Assembly: GCA_008973525.1 (NCBI GenBank)
Contig: WACJ01000077.1
Coordinates: 868,001-932,000, forward strand
From: Stenopsyche tienmushanensis
Lineage: Eukaryota; Arthropoda; Insecta; Trichoptera; Stenopsychidae
Length of the DNA stretch: 64,000 nt
Direction: 5' to 3'
A program made the position numbers and the translations under genes. How positions within the stretch are numbered: the first letter of the stretch is position 1; each line of letters starts with the position of its first letter. Below are positions 12,650 through 22,650 of this stretch, piece after piece. The notes beneath the pieces are model-generated. The model had not been told where the DNA came from and searched no databases. It saw only the letters and a program-made list of their open reading frames with translations.

Positions 12650-14595
12650 CCTGTGGGAGCGCAAATCTACATTAGACGCCCAGATGTTGTACATCTGGGG
12701 AGTGTGGGATTTACGTCTGTTAAATGAGTTTCCATAAGGGAAACCCACCAGACGCACAAGCCCTAACTAAATCGCTCCCTTGGGTCTCCTCCGTCACCAT
12801 GGTATTGTTTTACACATTGCTTCATGGATGACAGGTAGTCTAGCCGTTATGGCCCTATTCTATTGTTGTAGAGGCGCTCTGCGCCTCATTCTTTCACTGT
12901 CTTCTTTGGCGCTCATGATGTCTTCTACAAAGTCGCGCCAAAGGTCCCAGTTTTCCTTTCTTTCCATCATGCTGTGGACCATGTTGTCGATATTTAGCTC
13001 GTTCACCCCGAGTGCTTGTTTCAGCAGTTCTCTCTGGGGTGCCCAAGCCTCACAGTCTATGATGGTGTGTTCGGCGTCATCCGCTTCCGCTTCACAGTGG
13101 TGGCATTTTGGGGTTTCCTCCTTGCCAATCCACCTCAGGTACGCACCGAAGCATCCATGCCCGGTGAGCACCTGGGTTAAGCGGTATGTCGTTTCTCCAT
13201 ATTTTCTGGCCCTCCATCGACTTACGACCGGTATAAGCCGGTGGGTCCATCTTCCTTTTGCGGACTCGTCCCATCTGCGCTGCCAGGCTTCCCTCAGTTT
13301 CTGGTCATGTTCTCCGCGCTTTTTGGGATCTTCATGGTCCAAGGCCCTCTTTTTTGCGATTAGGTCCAGCGGGGGGATTCCCGCGATCACGAGCACCGCT
13401 TCTTCCGATACCGTTCTGTGTGCTGTGGTGACTCGGAGCGCGCCCTGCCGCTGGACCCTGGCCATTTTCTTTCTGTAGCTCTCTATTTGTAGCGACTCAT
13501 GCCATATTGGGGCTCCGTACAGAAGGATTGAGTGGATAACTTCGTTTATAGTTTTCCTTCTGCACGGCTTTGGCCCTCCGATGTTGGGCATCAGTCGTCC
13601 GAGCTCGTTGGCCGCTTTCTGCGCCTTCTGCGCAGCTTCCTCTATGTGTTGTCTGAAGGTCAGTTTGCTGTCAAGGACGATCCCGAGGTATTTCAACGTT
13701 TTTCCACACTTCACCTCGTGACCGTCCACCGCAAGCCTGCCGACCCTCGGTCTCCTTCTCCTGCTGAAGAACACAGCCTCCGTTTTCTCCGCCGCTAGCT
13801 GCAGGTGATTCTCCCGCATCCAGTCGCAGATTCTTGCCAGTGCTTCGTTTGTCTTTCTTTCCATGTCGAACTGGTGCTTGGCTGTCACCAGCAGCGCGAC
13901 GTCGTCCGCGAAGGCTATTACCTCCGCTCCGTCGGGTAGGTCTGTCTCCAGCAGGCTGTTGTACAGGACGTTCCATAGGGTGGGTCCTATGACGGATCCC
14001 TGCGGAACGCCCATTTCCATCCTTCTGATGATTCCCGTTTCCTGATGTACCACTGTCCGGTCGCTGAGGTAGTCTGTAATGAGTGACTCTGCGTACTCGG
14101 GCAGTTTGAATCTTTCCTTTGTGGCTTTTATGATGTGCGCCCAAGATGCCGTGTTGAACGCATTTTTGATGTCCAGCGTTATCATCACGACATCTCGGCT
14201 CTTCTTGACTGTGCCGCTCCATGCCTGTCGGATCTTGTCAACGACGTATTGTATGGCTCCCAGCGTGGAGCGGCCGGGCCTGAAGCCATATTGTCTAGCA
14301 GACAGATCCTCCTCTATGATTGGTTGGATTCGTTTCATTAGCAGTTTCTCCATTATCTTTGCCAGCCCGTCCAGCATGCACAGCGGTCGCATGGTGTCCT
14401 TGCCCGGTTTGGGTATCAGTGCCAGCCTGGCCGTTTTCCATCTTTTTACAAATTTTCTCTCGGCCAGGCAGGCGTTCAGGACTTCCAGCACCATCTCTGG
14501 GCACGCCGCAATTGTGAGTTTAATAACCTCGCCGGGCACACCGTCCGGGCCAGGCGCCTTTTTTACGTTTACGCGCTTCCCAACTTCCTCGAGCT
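12610..14595 (-). mobile_element. R1-clade non-LTR retrotransposon, 5'-truncated, 1986 bp
   Basis: The element reads on the minus strand from inside the reverse transcriptase (14595) to a 3' UTR of about 210 bp and a poly-A tail, seen on the plus strand as a T run at 12610-12649. GGGTTAACCTAACC flanks it at 12596-12609 and 14596-14609. This is 14 bp, extendable to 16 bp because adjacent bases match, and fits R1-clade target-primed integration. The 5' half (ORF1, endonuclease, N-terminal RT) is missing, as usual for 5'-truncated LINE copies. The long undamaged ORF implies a comparatively recent insertion. Confidence 0.9.
12860..14593 (-). CDS. R1-clade reverse transcriptase, C-terminal part, open frame
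   Basis: About 578 codons are open; numbering here is from the first Met at 14539 (559 aa). Upstream codons include KKAPGPDGVPGEVIK, so the start is truncation and not a true initiation site. Visible RT motifs in order: YGFRPGRST (84-92), DIKNAF (123-128, first catalytic Asp), VPQGSVIGP (178-186) and FADD (210-213, remaining catalytic Asp pair). The C-terminus holds the zinc-knuckle C-x2-C-x8-H-x4-C at 479-496, a standard feature of R1/TRAS-type ORF2 proteins. The RNA-binding ORF1 and the APE endonuclease are not present, so the copy cannot mobilise by itself. The second LINE in this window is the same clade but clearly a different family. Confidence 0.9.
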   Translation of the reverse strand, partial: LEEVGKRVNVKKAPGPDGVPGEVIKLTIAACPEMVLEVLNACLAERKFVKRWKTARLALIPKPGKDTMRPLCMLDGLAKIMEKLLMKRIQPIIEEDLSARQYGFRPGRSTLGAIQYVVDKIRQAWSGTVKKSRDVVMITLDIKNAFNTASWAHIIKATKERFKLPEYAESLITDYLSDRTVVHQETGIIRRMEMGVPQGSVIGPTLWNVLYNSLLETDLPDGAEVIAFADDVALLVTAKHQFDMERKTNEALARICDWMRENHLQLAAEKTEAVFFSRRRRPRVGRLAVDGHEVKCGKTLKYLGIVLDSKLTFRQHIEEAAQKAQKAANELGRLMPNIGGPKPCRRKTINEVIHSILLYGAPIWHESLQIESYRKKMARVQRQGALRVTTAHRTVSEEAVLVIAGIPPLDLIAKKRALDHEDPKKRGEHDQKLREAWQRRWDESAKGRWTHRLIPVVSRWRARKYGETTYRLTQVLTGHGCFGAYLRWIGKEETPKCHHCEAEADDAEHTIIDCEAWAPQRELLKQALGVNELNIDNMVHSMMERKENWDLWRDFVEDIMSAKEDSERMRRRAPLQQ

Positions 14596-14944
14596 GGGTT
14601 AACCTAACCTAACCCAACCCAACCTAACATACCCCAACTCAACCCACCCCAACCCAACGTACCACAACCCAACCCAACCTAACATACCCCAACCTAACTT
14701 TTCAGACACCGACGGACGGAGATTGCACGACATTGACATTATGATCTACCAAAATTTTGGAAAAATTAAAAAAAAAAAAAAATATTATAAAAAAAAAATA
14801 TTATTACGTTGGCTTGGTTTTGGCCAATTTAGGTTGTAAATGTTGTAATAGTGTCGAACTTACATGTAAGAGACGGGAAGAAAAAAAAAAGTTTGTGAAG
14901 ATTCCTCACCCACAGAAACAAAAAAAAAATTTACAAAAATTAAT

Positions 14945-15480
14945 ATGGTTAATTTGCAGTTACAAGGCGACAGTTTAAATTTGATTAAAACAAAGTCCAT
15001 CTTATCAGCGTTTCTTGCCAGAGTAAAACTAATGAAGCAAAATATTGGATGGGACGAATTTTCTTATTTGTCACTGATAAACTGCCAGGAAAGACGACTT
15101 TTCAACCTACGTTCAATATTTAAATTCCCTCTATTCAGATTTTGAAACTAGGTTTGAGGATGTTTTGACTATGGTATTACCACCGTGAATAATTAATCCA
15201 TATGGTGACATAGAAGAAACGAATGTCATAATACAAGAGGAACTGATTGAACTAAGTACAAACGAAGAACTTAAGTTTTAACAGCAATTCTGGCTGCAAA
15301 ACAACATACCCGTGACTTATCCCGTATTATGGAATATAGCGAGGAAATGTTTAATTTCCTTTCCATCGTCATACCTAGTGGAATGGGAGCTCAGCGCTGT
15401 TACCAATCTCCTAACGAAAAAAAGAAACAGACTGGACATCATTAGCCGAGGAGATGTAAGATTAAAATTACAAAATTGAC
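14945..15480 (+). pseudogene. hAT (ZBED5/FAM200-like) transposase fragment
   Basis: Plus-strand translation across frameshifts and stops gives NLQLQGDSLNLIKTKSILSA, then VKLMKQNIGWDEFSYL, then FETRFEDVLTMVLPP, and finally ARKCLISFPSSYLVEWELSA with TNLLTKKRNRLD. The order and the closing block correspond to the C-terminal half of hAT transposases of the ZBED5/FAM200/GTF2IRD2 type (family knowledge). It lies inside the TSD-bounded hAT locus in the same orientation, so it is most likely that element's own gene. The N-terminal half is absent, displaced or deleted around the palindromic insertion. Dead copy. Confidence 0.75.
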
Positions 15481-15591
15481 GCCAAATGTTGATAATTTAT
15501 TATTAAAGCATCAGGTTCACCTTTCTCACTAAAAATATTGACTTATTGCTTACTTTATTTCTTGTTACGTATCTAATTTTATATATAACTA

Positions 15592-16300
15592 GCGAATACC
15601 CGGCATGCGTTGCAATGCCACACTTAAAGATATAAAGTGTATGTATTTTAATTCAGTTTATTGGAATGAATTTAGATATTTTTAATTACACTGAAAAACG
15701 GGTATACGATGGCGCTTAGTAATTATTTAAAAGGTACATTAAGATTTCAAATATATATCATTCCGATACTTCGAGTCTCCTGACGGACTCGTGGATGCGG
15801 AATAGTTGCCGGCGCCTTGATAATGCTCCTTGTGAGTATCCTCCGGCCAGTGCTATATTTGGGCTATGCATTGCCGTCGCTTTGTGGTAGATTGTTTGCA
15901 CTTTCAGATGTTTTTGCTTGGTGTTTGATGCCTTAATTTTCGATAAAACTGGTAGCCAAGTTCTGGGTATGCTAGTGTCGTCGTCTCGTCCATTGAATGT
16001 GGAGTTTTTTCGTTTTTCGATTTCCATCACTCTCTCGCAATTCATTGCTATGGTTTTGTTACCATCAAAATTGATCGTTCTTCATACCATATTTGTGTAC
16101 TGCGGATTTGTAATTCAATTCAAAGACTGTGTTCTGATGCACTGTCATCCCGTGGGTGATGTATCTATGGGTTTGTTCAATGTACAATATGATGCAGGCT
16201 GAGCATTCGATCTCGTAAGCTCCATGAATTTCGTTTTTCACTTTGTTCTTTTTATTGAACAGAAGACTTCCTATATTTTCTCCCGTCCCGAAGATTCAGA
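15592..16300 (-). mobile_element. Penelope-like element fragment
   Basis: The GIY-YIG coding remains (15758-16245) run on the minus strand towards a terminal-like motif CTAGCGAATACCCGGCATGC at 15591-15610. A closely similar motif (TTAGCGAAAACCCGACATGC) recurs at 25643-25662, and a weaker GCTAGCTGACCACCGTGCGT occurs at 18749-18768. Penelope-like elements commonly carry terminal direct repeats, so these may be element ends, but I infer this. The reverse transcriptase domain is not visible. Confidence 0.5.
15758..16245 (-). pseudogene. Penelope-type GIY-YIG endonuclease domain, decayed
   Basis: On the minus strand 16230 downwards reads HGAYEIECSACIILYIEQTH then RYITHGM, matching the GVYxIxCxxCxxxYIGQTxR core of the Penelope C-terminal GIY-YIG nuclease; the G of the YIG motif is replaced by E. 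A frame change then leads to SAVHKYGMKNDQ and MNCERVMEIEKRKNSTFN followed by TSIPRTWLPVLSKI, which fits the downstream part of the same domain. The YIG glycine substitution, the internal stop and the frameshift make it inactive. Confidence 0.65.
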
Positions 16301-16419
16301 AAAATCCAGACAGAGGCGAATGCCTCAAACGCCCTCTGTGATCTTCGTCGTCGTGTCTAGAAAGCGGCTTTATTTAGATGGCAGGAGAGGTGGTCTGCGT
16401 CGGTCGTCGGCCGCCACCT

Positions 16420-16850
16420 CTTACTTTCTTCCTCTCGGTTAGGCAACGCCTGAGATGTCGCTGGGTCGTCCCAGATCACTGGACGTCTCAGTTCCTCACA
16501 GGACACGGGTAATTTAGGGCCTCGTTGGTTAGGTTTGGGCTTTCAACAACTTCGGAGTGTCCATGCGGAGATCCGTTCATGAACGCCGACTATGTTCTGT
16601 GGAAATTTTCGGACATGGCATCCGATCGCGAGGCGTTCCTTCGTTGTGTCAGTGGTCCGAAATTCAGTCCGGTTGGACACCCAAAATTTGTGGTCTTTCC
16701 CTCTAATTTTAGGAAATTTAGGGATTTTGTAAAAGTTTTGAGGGGAAACGCATCCCTGGGGCTTTTTACGATTTCCATCGAGCCCTTCCTTGCGACCAGT
16801 AGCGATTAGTGGGTTCGCACCCTTTTTTTTCGGGGCCGCAAGTGAGACTC
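16420..16850 (+). pseudogene. Decayed LINE ORF2 C-terminus (tentative)
   Basis: The frame at 16525-16809 begins FGLSTTSECPCGDPFMNADY followed by VLWKFSDMASDREAFLR. This resembles the C-terminal cysteine/histidine region of I/jockey/R1-type LINE proteins (a CxCG...DHVLWxC pattern), with H and the last C replaced. A block within it, 16633-16681, recurs almost identically at 25698-25746. It may be part of a composite repeat and not a LINE insertion in its own right. Confidence 0.35.
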
Positions 16851-17789
16851 AAAACTCTTCCCTACCCTATACAACATATATCGTTTCTTCTTTAAAAATA
16901 TATACGTTTCTTCTTTTTTAATCAGAAGTCAGTAGTTTTTATATTTACGTTATTTTTTAATCGAATACTAAATTATTATCAACATTTTGTCCGAAAAATC
17001 AATGCAACATAGGGTTAAATTATGCGTTAAATATTATACGCCACTGGGATAGATTGTTAAGTAAATATCGGACCGCATTTATTAAAACTTATTTTAAGAA
17101 TTTTATCTTTCTAAAAAAAATATTTTGTAAAAAAGGTTGGCAATCACTGTCTAGAAAAAACCTCTATTCCCAGATTTACAATTATACACAATATAGAGAC
17201 GATGGTGATTATTTGAGAATTTTATCTCCGTCTTAAAGTTGGTTATGTGAAAAAAAGGTTTGCAAATTCTGTCCAGAAAAATTCCATATTTCGAGGTTTA
17301 CAACCGTACATAGCCCAAAGGCTATGGGAATATTTTGAGAATTTAATAATTCTCTAAAAGTTAGATTTTCTTAACTTTTCCTTTTTCAAATGTAAAAAAT
17401 GTGACAACTCCTGTCCAAAAACAGCGAATGAATTATTTAAGGTTCTAAAAATCAATAGGAACCTAAATTCTAATTTTTATTCAAGTCGGTTAAAAGGTTC
17501 AAATGTTATGCTAAATTTACGAAATTTATTGTTTCAATCAAATCTTTCAAAAAACATGCGGTTTCATGCGAAATCGTGCGGTCGGTAAAGTGTTAATATA
17601 TTTTTGAGGCAATGATCGCACCTCATATCGTGTTGAATCCTGGAGTTTATTTCGCAATTGAGTTTATGCCGGGCATTACTTTGCTTCGCTTTTAAAAAAC
17701 ATGAACGATTGAAATGTTTAATGATTGATTTGGAGAGGCATATTTTGTATGTGGTTGCTTAGCCACACGCGCTTAGAACAGTGACACAC
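16851..17789. other. AT-rich interior of the hAT locus
   Basis: No transposase, repeat pair or ORF over 60 codons was recognised. Diverged local repeats of the type AAAAAAGGTTxGCAA...CTGTC...AAAAA occur near 17110-17290 and suggest old tandem structure. Confidence 0.35.
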
Positions 17790-18067
17790 GGCCGCGCTTC
17801 ACTTCACCAGAACAAACTTGACTAAATGCTCCATATCGGGCATGCTATTTCTGCCTGTCGGCATAGTTTAACTAAAGACTAAAGGCTTATTTTACCTTAC
17901 CTAATCGGGCATGTCTTAACCGCCTTGCGGCCGCGCCTCACTTCACCAGAACAAACTTGACTAAATGCTCCATATCAGGCACGCTATTACTGTCTGTCGG
18001 CATAGTTGACTAAAGGCTTATTTTACCTTACCAAACCGGGCATGCCATTACCGCCTCTCGGCATTGT
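17790..18067. repeat. 139-bp tandem duplication (two copies)
   Basis: Two consecutive units begin GGCCGCGCYTCACTTCACCA at 17790 and 17929. Each contains GACTAAATGCTCCATATC, a CGGGCATGC/CAGGCACGC motif and CTGTCGGCATAGTT, then AAAGGCTTATTTTACCTTAC. A third partial unit (CCGGGCATGCCATTACCGCC) continues to about 18067. Internal sub-repeats show the unit itself grew by duplication. No ORF spans it. Confidence 0.7.
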
Positions 18068-18632
18068 TTACGCAAGCGGATTGGACGCGAGACATTCGAA
18101 CGCCGCTGGACGCCGGACGCGAGACATTGATTTTTATATATATAGATATAAAATTTGAGATTATTATTTTTGAGATTTCATTGTGTACATTGATGAAAAA
18201 AAATTCAATCCGACTTTCAAAACGTTTGTATCGATGGACACGAGGCGAATGTGTGAAGTTTTTTTCGTTTTCCTCTTTTTCTTTTTTTACTCTTTTTTTG
18301 CTATTCACGGTCGCAGTTTCAAAGATACCATCTTGAAATTTTGTAAAAGTCCATTAAAAATAATATCCTATAAAATGTTATCATTAATATTTCTGAAAAA
18401 TTATAAATACTTATAGCTGCCATACGAAATGTACTTAAATCGTTTTAGGTCGTAGTGGCGGCCATGTTTGATTTAAAAAAAAAACTTGGCTTGGTGATTT
18501 TTCAATAAAAACGTAGCGTAAAGACGTAGTGCGCAAAGCAAAATTCTGCACGCGTTTTTTGCTAATCGCAGTTGCTGGCATCGTAACCATTGGGACATGG
18601 GACACAGGAGCATTGTTTTCTTTAAAGGTTAA
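18068..18632. other. Unassigned part of the hAT locus
   Basis: Begins with a short GC-rich repeat (GGACGCGAGACATT at 18084 and 18117) followed by a TATATATAGATATA tract, then AT-rich sequence with opposing 77-90-codon ORFs of low complexity. Nothing recognisable. Confidence 0.35.
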
Positions 18633-18703
18633 CCTTTTAACTGCCAACGACGCACCGGTGCGTCGAATTTGTATGCGCTGATGAGTCATTGGCAGTTAAA
18701 AGG
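18633..18703. mobile_element. 71-bp piggyBac MITE
   Basis: TTAA flanks both ends (18629-18632, 18704-18707), the piggyBac target duplication. Ends are inverted copies of CCTTTTAACTGCCAA. Next to the left end is CGACGCACCGGTGCGTCG, a self-complementary block also found next to the left end of the 44.4-kb piggyBac. At 71 bp it is close to the minimum for a mobile element and has no coding sequence. It was presumably moved by a related transposase. Confidence 0.85.
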
Positions 18704-19017
18704 TTAAATACACCTATACAAAGTTTAGCCCATGAATGCAAAACCAAATTGCTAGCTGACCACCGTGCGTAGCATGGTGAGGGCGGCTTGTATTTTATAT
18801 AACAAATACAACATTTTATTTTGAGTAGTTTTAATTTAAATTCAATTAATAAATGTATAAATTAATGTGTTTTTACTTTAAGTTTTTAACACTAAACTTC
18901 ACTACAATTAGAAATTTTCAAAAAATCAATATCAGGTAAGTAGGGGGTCAACCCAAAACCGAAAAACATGGCACGGGGTCTACGACCCAAAAAAGTTTGG
19001 GAACCTATGCTATACAG

Positions 19018-20511
19018 CATCAATATTATTTATGATGTCTTAATATCATTTTCTATAAATGGAAAATTCAACAAAGTCCTTAACAATGTGAAGTATGACT
19101 TTAGAACAGATACGTATTTATGGAATTATTGTGACATTTTTTATAATGCCACAATAATATACGCGAGGACATCAGTTCAAGTGTTACCGAATAAATAGCT
19201 TAGTAAATTTAATAATAATAAAATCGATCTTATTCATTGATAAAATTCCTTTTCCACTTGAAAATGATGTTGAATTTGAACGAGCCGAGTGATCTTTAGC
19301 GGAAATTGCGACCCCAAATCTAGACCTGAGCACGTATACGCATATTCTGTCGCCACTCGCTGCTCCAAGCTATTGGGAATATTACTATAATTTCCGTACT
19401 GCATTTTTTTTCATTTATACGATTCTATCATTGCCAGCCAAGTACAGTTTATATATACAAAAAAATAATTTGATAGAAAGTATTGCAGTATCAAGTCGTA
19501 TTAACGAATATCAAATATAATATCAAGATAAACAGTAGAAAATATTTTCAATTCTTTTTGAATTATAACAAGGACACATGTGGGCGTTGGTTTCAAAAGA
19601 AATGTGTAAAATTACAAGATCGGATTTTTTAAGACTTTAAAACATGAGTTATCGCTTTGTGATTTATTCGGCTTCATAACAATGCATCATTACGGTGATA
19701 AATTCAATTTTTTTCAGGTCGTGCAACTTTGAAATTCTAGACCACTGACATTTGAGTGTGATTTTGAAAATGAAAAAAAAAACGCCGTTGTCTATTTTAA
19801 AAATCTTCGGTATTGTGTTTGATTTCGTCGTCTAGGCTTCGGTTTGCATCGAAACCAGTTCATGCCACGTCTTGTTCTGTTTATAAAGCCCGTTCGTTAA
19901 TTCAGTATGTTGCACAAACATATTACAAGTTTCATATCGGATATTACAAGCTTCCGAGACAAGATCGCTGCTAAGTTATGGCTTAAATGCTTTTTTATGG
20001 CTTCGTCCGGATGATCCCTTGTTTATTTTCATACTGGTGGATCGATTGAAATTTCGATAAGTCTCACATCGGTTAATGCAGTTCTCATCCATCGAATTGT
20101 TGAGATTGTCACCACAATGATCTTGTAATACCGGTTCTAGTGCAATAATAATAATAAGTGTTATAAACGAGACTTGCGGAAGAACGAGTATAGTGGATCC
20201 ATGGCTTGGAGAGAGAAGCGCCAGAAATTGCTCATTGGACTGAAATCTGAGACATTATTTCTGCATTCCCGCACACCTCGTACGATTTCAAGCATCAATA
20301 AGTTGAAATTAATATACATCAACACTTCTGTAAAAGGCATAAATTTATCTTCAATTTTTGTAGTAGTAATGGATTTTTAAAATATTGGTAAAGTGTGGAA
20401 AAAAAAGATCGGACATTGTAATATATATGAATCGATTGTCTTGTTTTACCTTGTATTTTCTGGGTCTAAAAAAGTGAATACTGGGGCGATTAACCTCTAT
20501 AGTAAGATGAT
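19018..20511. other. Unassigned AT-rich sequence
   Basis: About 1.5 kb following the hAT target duplication. Contains only short motif-free ORFs (for example 20174-20380). No element ends recognised. Confidence 0.4.
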
Positions 20512-20986
20512 CGCGTATTTGCGAGCGAATTCCAATGATTCAGAAATAGCACTCTTGTGCGTTGAGCTCGGAGTGAGACAGAGACGGAAAAAACGTAGCG
20601 CAGTTAGGTAACTGTGCATGGGAGACAGTGACGGAGAGCTTCCTGCGTATATCGCACGATTGTATAGATCATTAACCTAAATTCATCGACTAATAATGAT
20701 GTGTGAATGATATAATTAATCGATTTCAAGTGTATTGTTTACTTGAATAAATGATCTAATATTTTGTGCTATCGACAGTGCTTATTTATTTAACTCGTTC
20801 ATCGTTCCGAGCCCACCAGATCTGTGCGTGCGAAATTTGTATTCCTACCCTTGTCTGATAGAGTTATCAAGCTTATCGATCTAAGATAAAACAACATCTG
20901 AGAGAAGACACGCCACATGTCATCTGAGTTGCGAGAATAAGTGGATTTGTACGGATGATAAGTGACGGACAAGCAAATATAGCATC
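20512..20986 (+). repeat. Dispersed repeat family, copy 1
   Basis: Shares ordered blocks with three other loci: GCGAATTCCAATGATTC, TTGAGCTCGG followed by a GA-rich tract, GATTGTATAGATC, ATCGACTAATAATGATGTG, ATCGACAGTG, TTATTTATTTA and GGATTTGTACGGATGATAAG. This copy carries about 100 bp of extra sequence before the last block. The layout resembles a solo LTR or TRIM, but no primer-binding site or internal coding region was seen, so it is listed as a family of unknown class. Confidence 0.7.
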
Positions 20987-22650
20987 TAAAACTATGAAGA
21001 TTTTAAATTAGCTCATCACTCAAAGGGTTAATAAAATCGTGCTGGATCGGCTATAAATGACTGAATATCCAACAATCATTACCCATAGGGTTAACTTAAG
21101 CTTATGTGAATGATAATGAGAAACAAGCACATCAAAATATATTTTCCTAGAAAAAATTCTTATGGAGATCTCCTACGAAAAAAAAAAGAATAATCCAAGA
21201 AAGTTATATCTGGATTGTGCATTATTATGCAGAAGTTGCATGCCCTTTGAGAGCTCTCATCGACTTTTTACCTGATGATTTCTTACAAAAAAGTAGTAAT
21301 GTGGGCATAAGTCTTATTATAATAACGCCCTAAGTAATTGGCATGTGTTAACAAGTAAATTTTTTAATCAGTTATAATTGAAAAGCTCCAATTTCTCTTC
21401 ATAGAATATTCACTGAAAATCATTTTCAATACACGTAGTAAGATATATTGTAGTTGGCTTCTTATTTTATTTAACAAATTATTGAAGCTTTGAGGATAAT
21501 ATGAATATCTCACAGAACATATTGATATAATTTGTATCATTATTTATATCCATAAAACAAATCAATATGGTAATAATCATTACATGATAAATAAACAATG
21601 GTTCTGTTTCTTTCCCTTTTAATTTTGAAGGCTGGTAATCATGTTATCGATTTGTATTTTGGATGAGGAAGTTCTGTACAAAAATTCTGTGCCGCAATGG
21701 AACCAGTTATCCAAGTTTTTAGGCTAAGAGATGTATCTTTTTACAGCACCATATCGTTCTTATAGTTTTCTTGCAGGATTTGACGTTGGACTACATATTT
21801 ATTCTGTATTCTTTTGAAGCTATTTTTTCTTTAGATATAAATTAATGTATTCTCCATTATTGTCTTTATCCACCTAGAATATTTTCAGCAACAACTTTAG
21901 CTTAAATACCAAAGAGAGGATGTCTTTATTTTGACTTTTGCATTAATTTTGGTGGACTTCTTTCACTTGATATGCTTTTATTGCCAATCATATTTTAAAT
22001 AAATGTTACCTGCAGAATATTTGATGTCAATGCAAATGCCCAGTTATTATAACGTCCTTCGAATCCAATCCGAATTTGGCTTAAAGCTTATTATCAATAT
22101 TATTATCATTTTTGTAAATAGATACTTAAAAAGAAATGAACAATTGTAAATCCTAGCATTATGGTTCAACAGTTCATTGCTCCAGCTGGTAATAAAATTT
22201 GAAATTTATTGCCAACTCTAAACATAAATGTGTATGATTGACACTTGGTGGAAGACTTTGTGGTTAAGCTGTAAATAAATACCACAACATCACTCTTCCT
22301 TGAAAAACTTACTTGAATTTGAAATTGTTATTGTGGAACACTTGAGAATTGGCAATAAAATTGTTTACAATCGTTTAAATTCTTAATACTCTTAAAATAT
22401 CAAAAAAAATGTATTTCAACCATTGCATTTAAAAAAATAAACAATATTCTATCATAAATGATTCATTGATATGGTACATATTATATGTTTAGGCTTTCAT
22501 AATATAGATTTTTTTTGTCCCCAAGTGTTAAAATTTTTTAATGCGTGTTTTTTAACACTCCAAGACAATATTTCAGACAAGACAATATATACAAAACAAT
22601 AGAAAGTTCACCGAATTTGATTTATATTGAAAGGAATATTAAAATGAGTA
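20987..22650. other. Unassigned AT-rich sequence
   Basis: About 1.7 kb, very AT-rich, no ORF of 60 codons or more with Met, no recognised repeat ends apart from a small inverted pair (CCCAAGTGTTAAAA / TTTTTTAACACTCCAAG) near 22520-22562. Confidence 0.4.

Larger units (their letters stand above)
12407..14795. mobile_element. Palindromic element with TTAGG/TTGGG arms, split by a LINE
   Basis: Two arms of about 200 bp are inverted copies. The left arm (12407-12609) runs from a poly-T tract through ATAATTTTTCCAAAATTTTG and CTCCGTCCGTCGGTGTCTGA into degenerate units of TTAGGTTGGG and TTAGGTTGGGGTATG. The right arm (14596-14795) reads the same in reverse, ending in poly-A. The pre-insertion axis is GGGTTAACCTAACC. 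An R1-clade LINE (12610-14595) now sits at the axis. No target duplication for the palindrome itself was identified, so its transposon class is unknown. Confidence 0.7.
12104..19009 (+). mobile_element. Large nested hAT locus, 6.9 kb
   Basis: The left end is CAGTGATTCCCAAAGGGGTC and the right end, reverse complemented, is CATAGGTTCCCAAACTTTTT. Both are followed by GGGTC/GACCCC-type subterminal sequence. The identical octamer CTATACAG flanks the locus at 12096-12103 and 19010-19017, matching the 8-bp target duplication of hAT elements. hAT transposase remains lie inside at 14945-15480 on the plus strand. The size is inflated by nested insertions: a palindromic element with an R1 LINE, a Penelope fragment, a LINE tail, a tandem duplication and a piggyBac MITE. 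TIRs, TSD and internal transposase agree, so the call is strong. Confidence 0.85.

Noticed and set aside
12780..14612. Long plus-strand ORFs (for example 12780-13478 and 14079-14612)
   Set aside because: They are antisense or shifted readings of the GC-richer LINE coding sequence.
12480..14705. Telomeric array
   Set aside because: The TTAGG-like units are degenerate, mixed with TTGGG units, and arranged as two mirrored arms inside a transposon nest with AT-rich single-copy DNA on both sides.
18048..18336. Lysine-rich and hydrophobic opposing ORFs
   Set aside because: They arise from a low-complexity TTTTTC tract and show no family motif.
18674..18690. Hammerhead ribozyme core (GCTGATGAGTC)
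   Set aside because: The CTGATGA motif is there but there is no paired GAAA block or helix III; it lies inside the 71-bp MITE.
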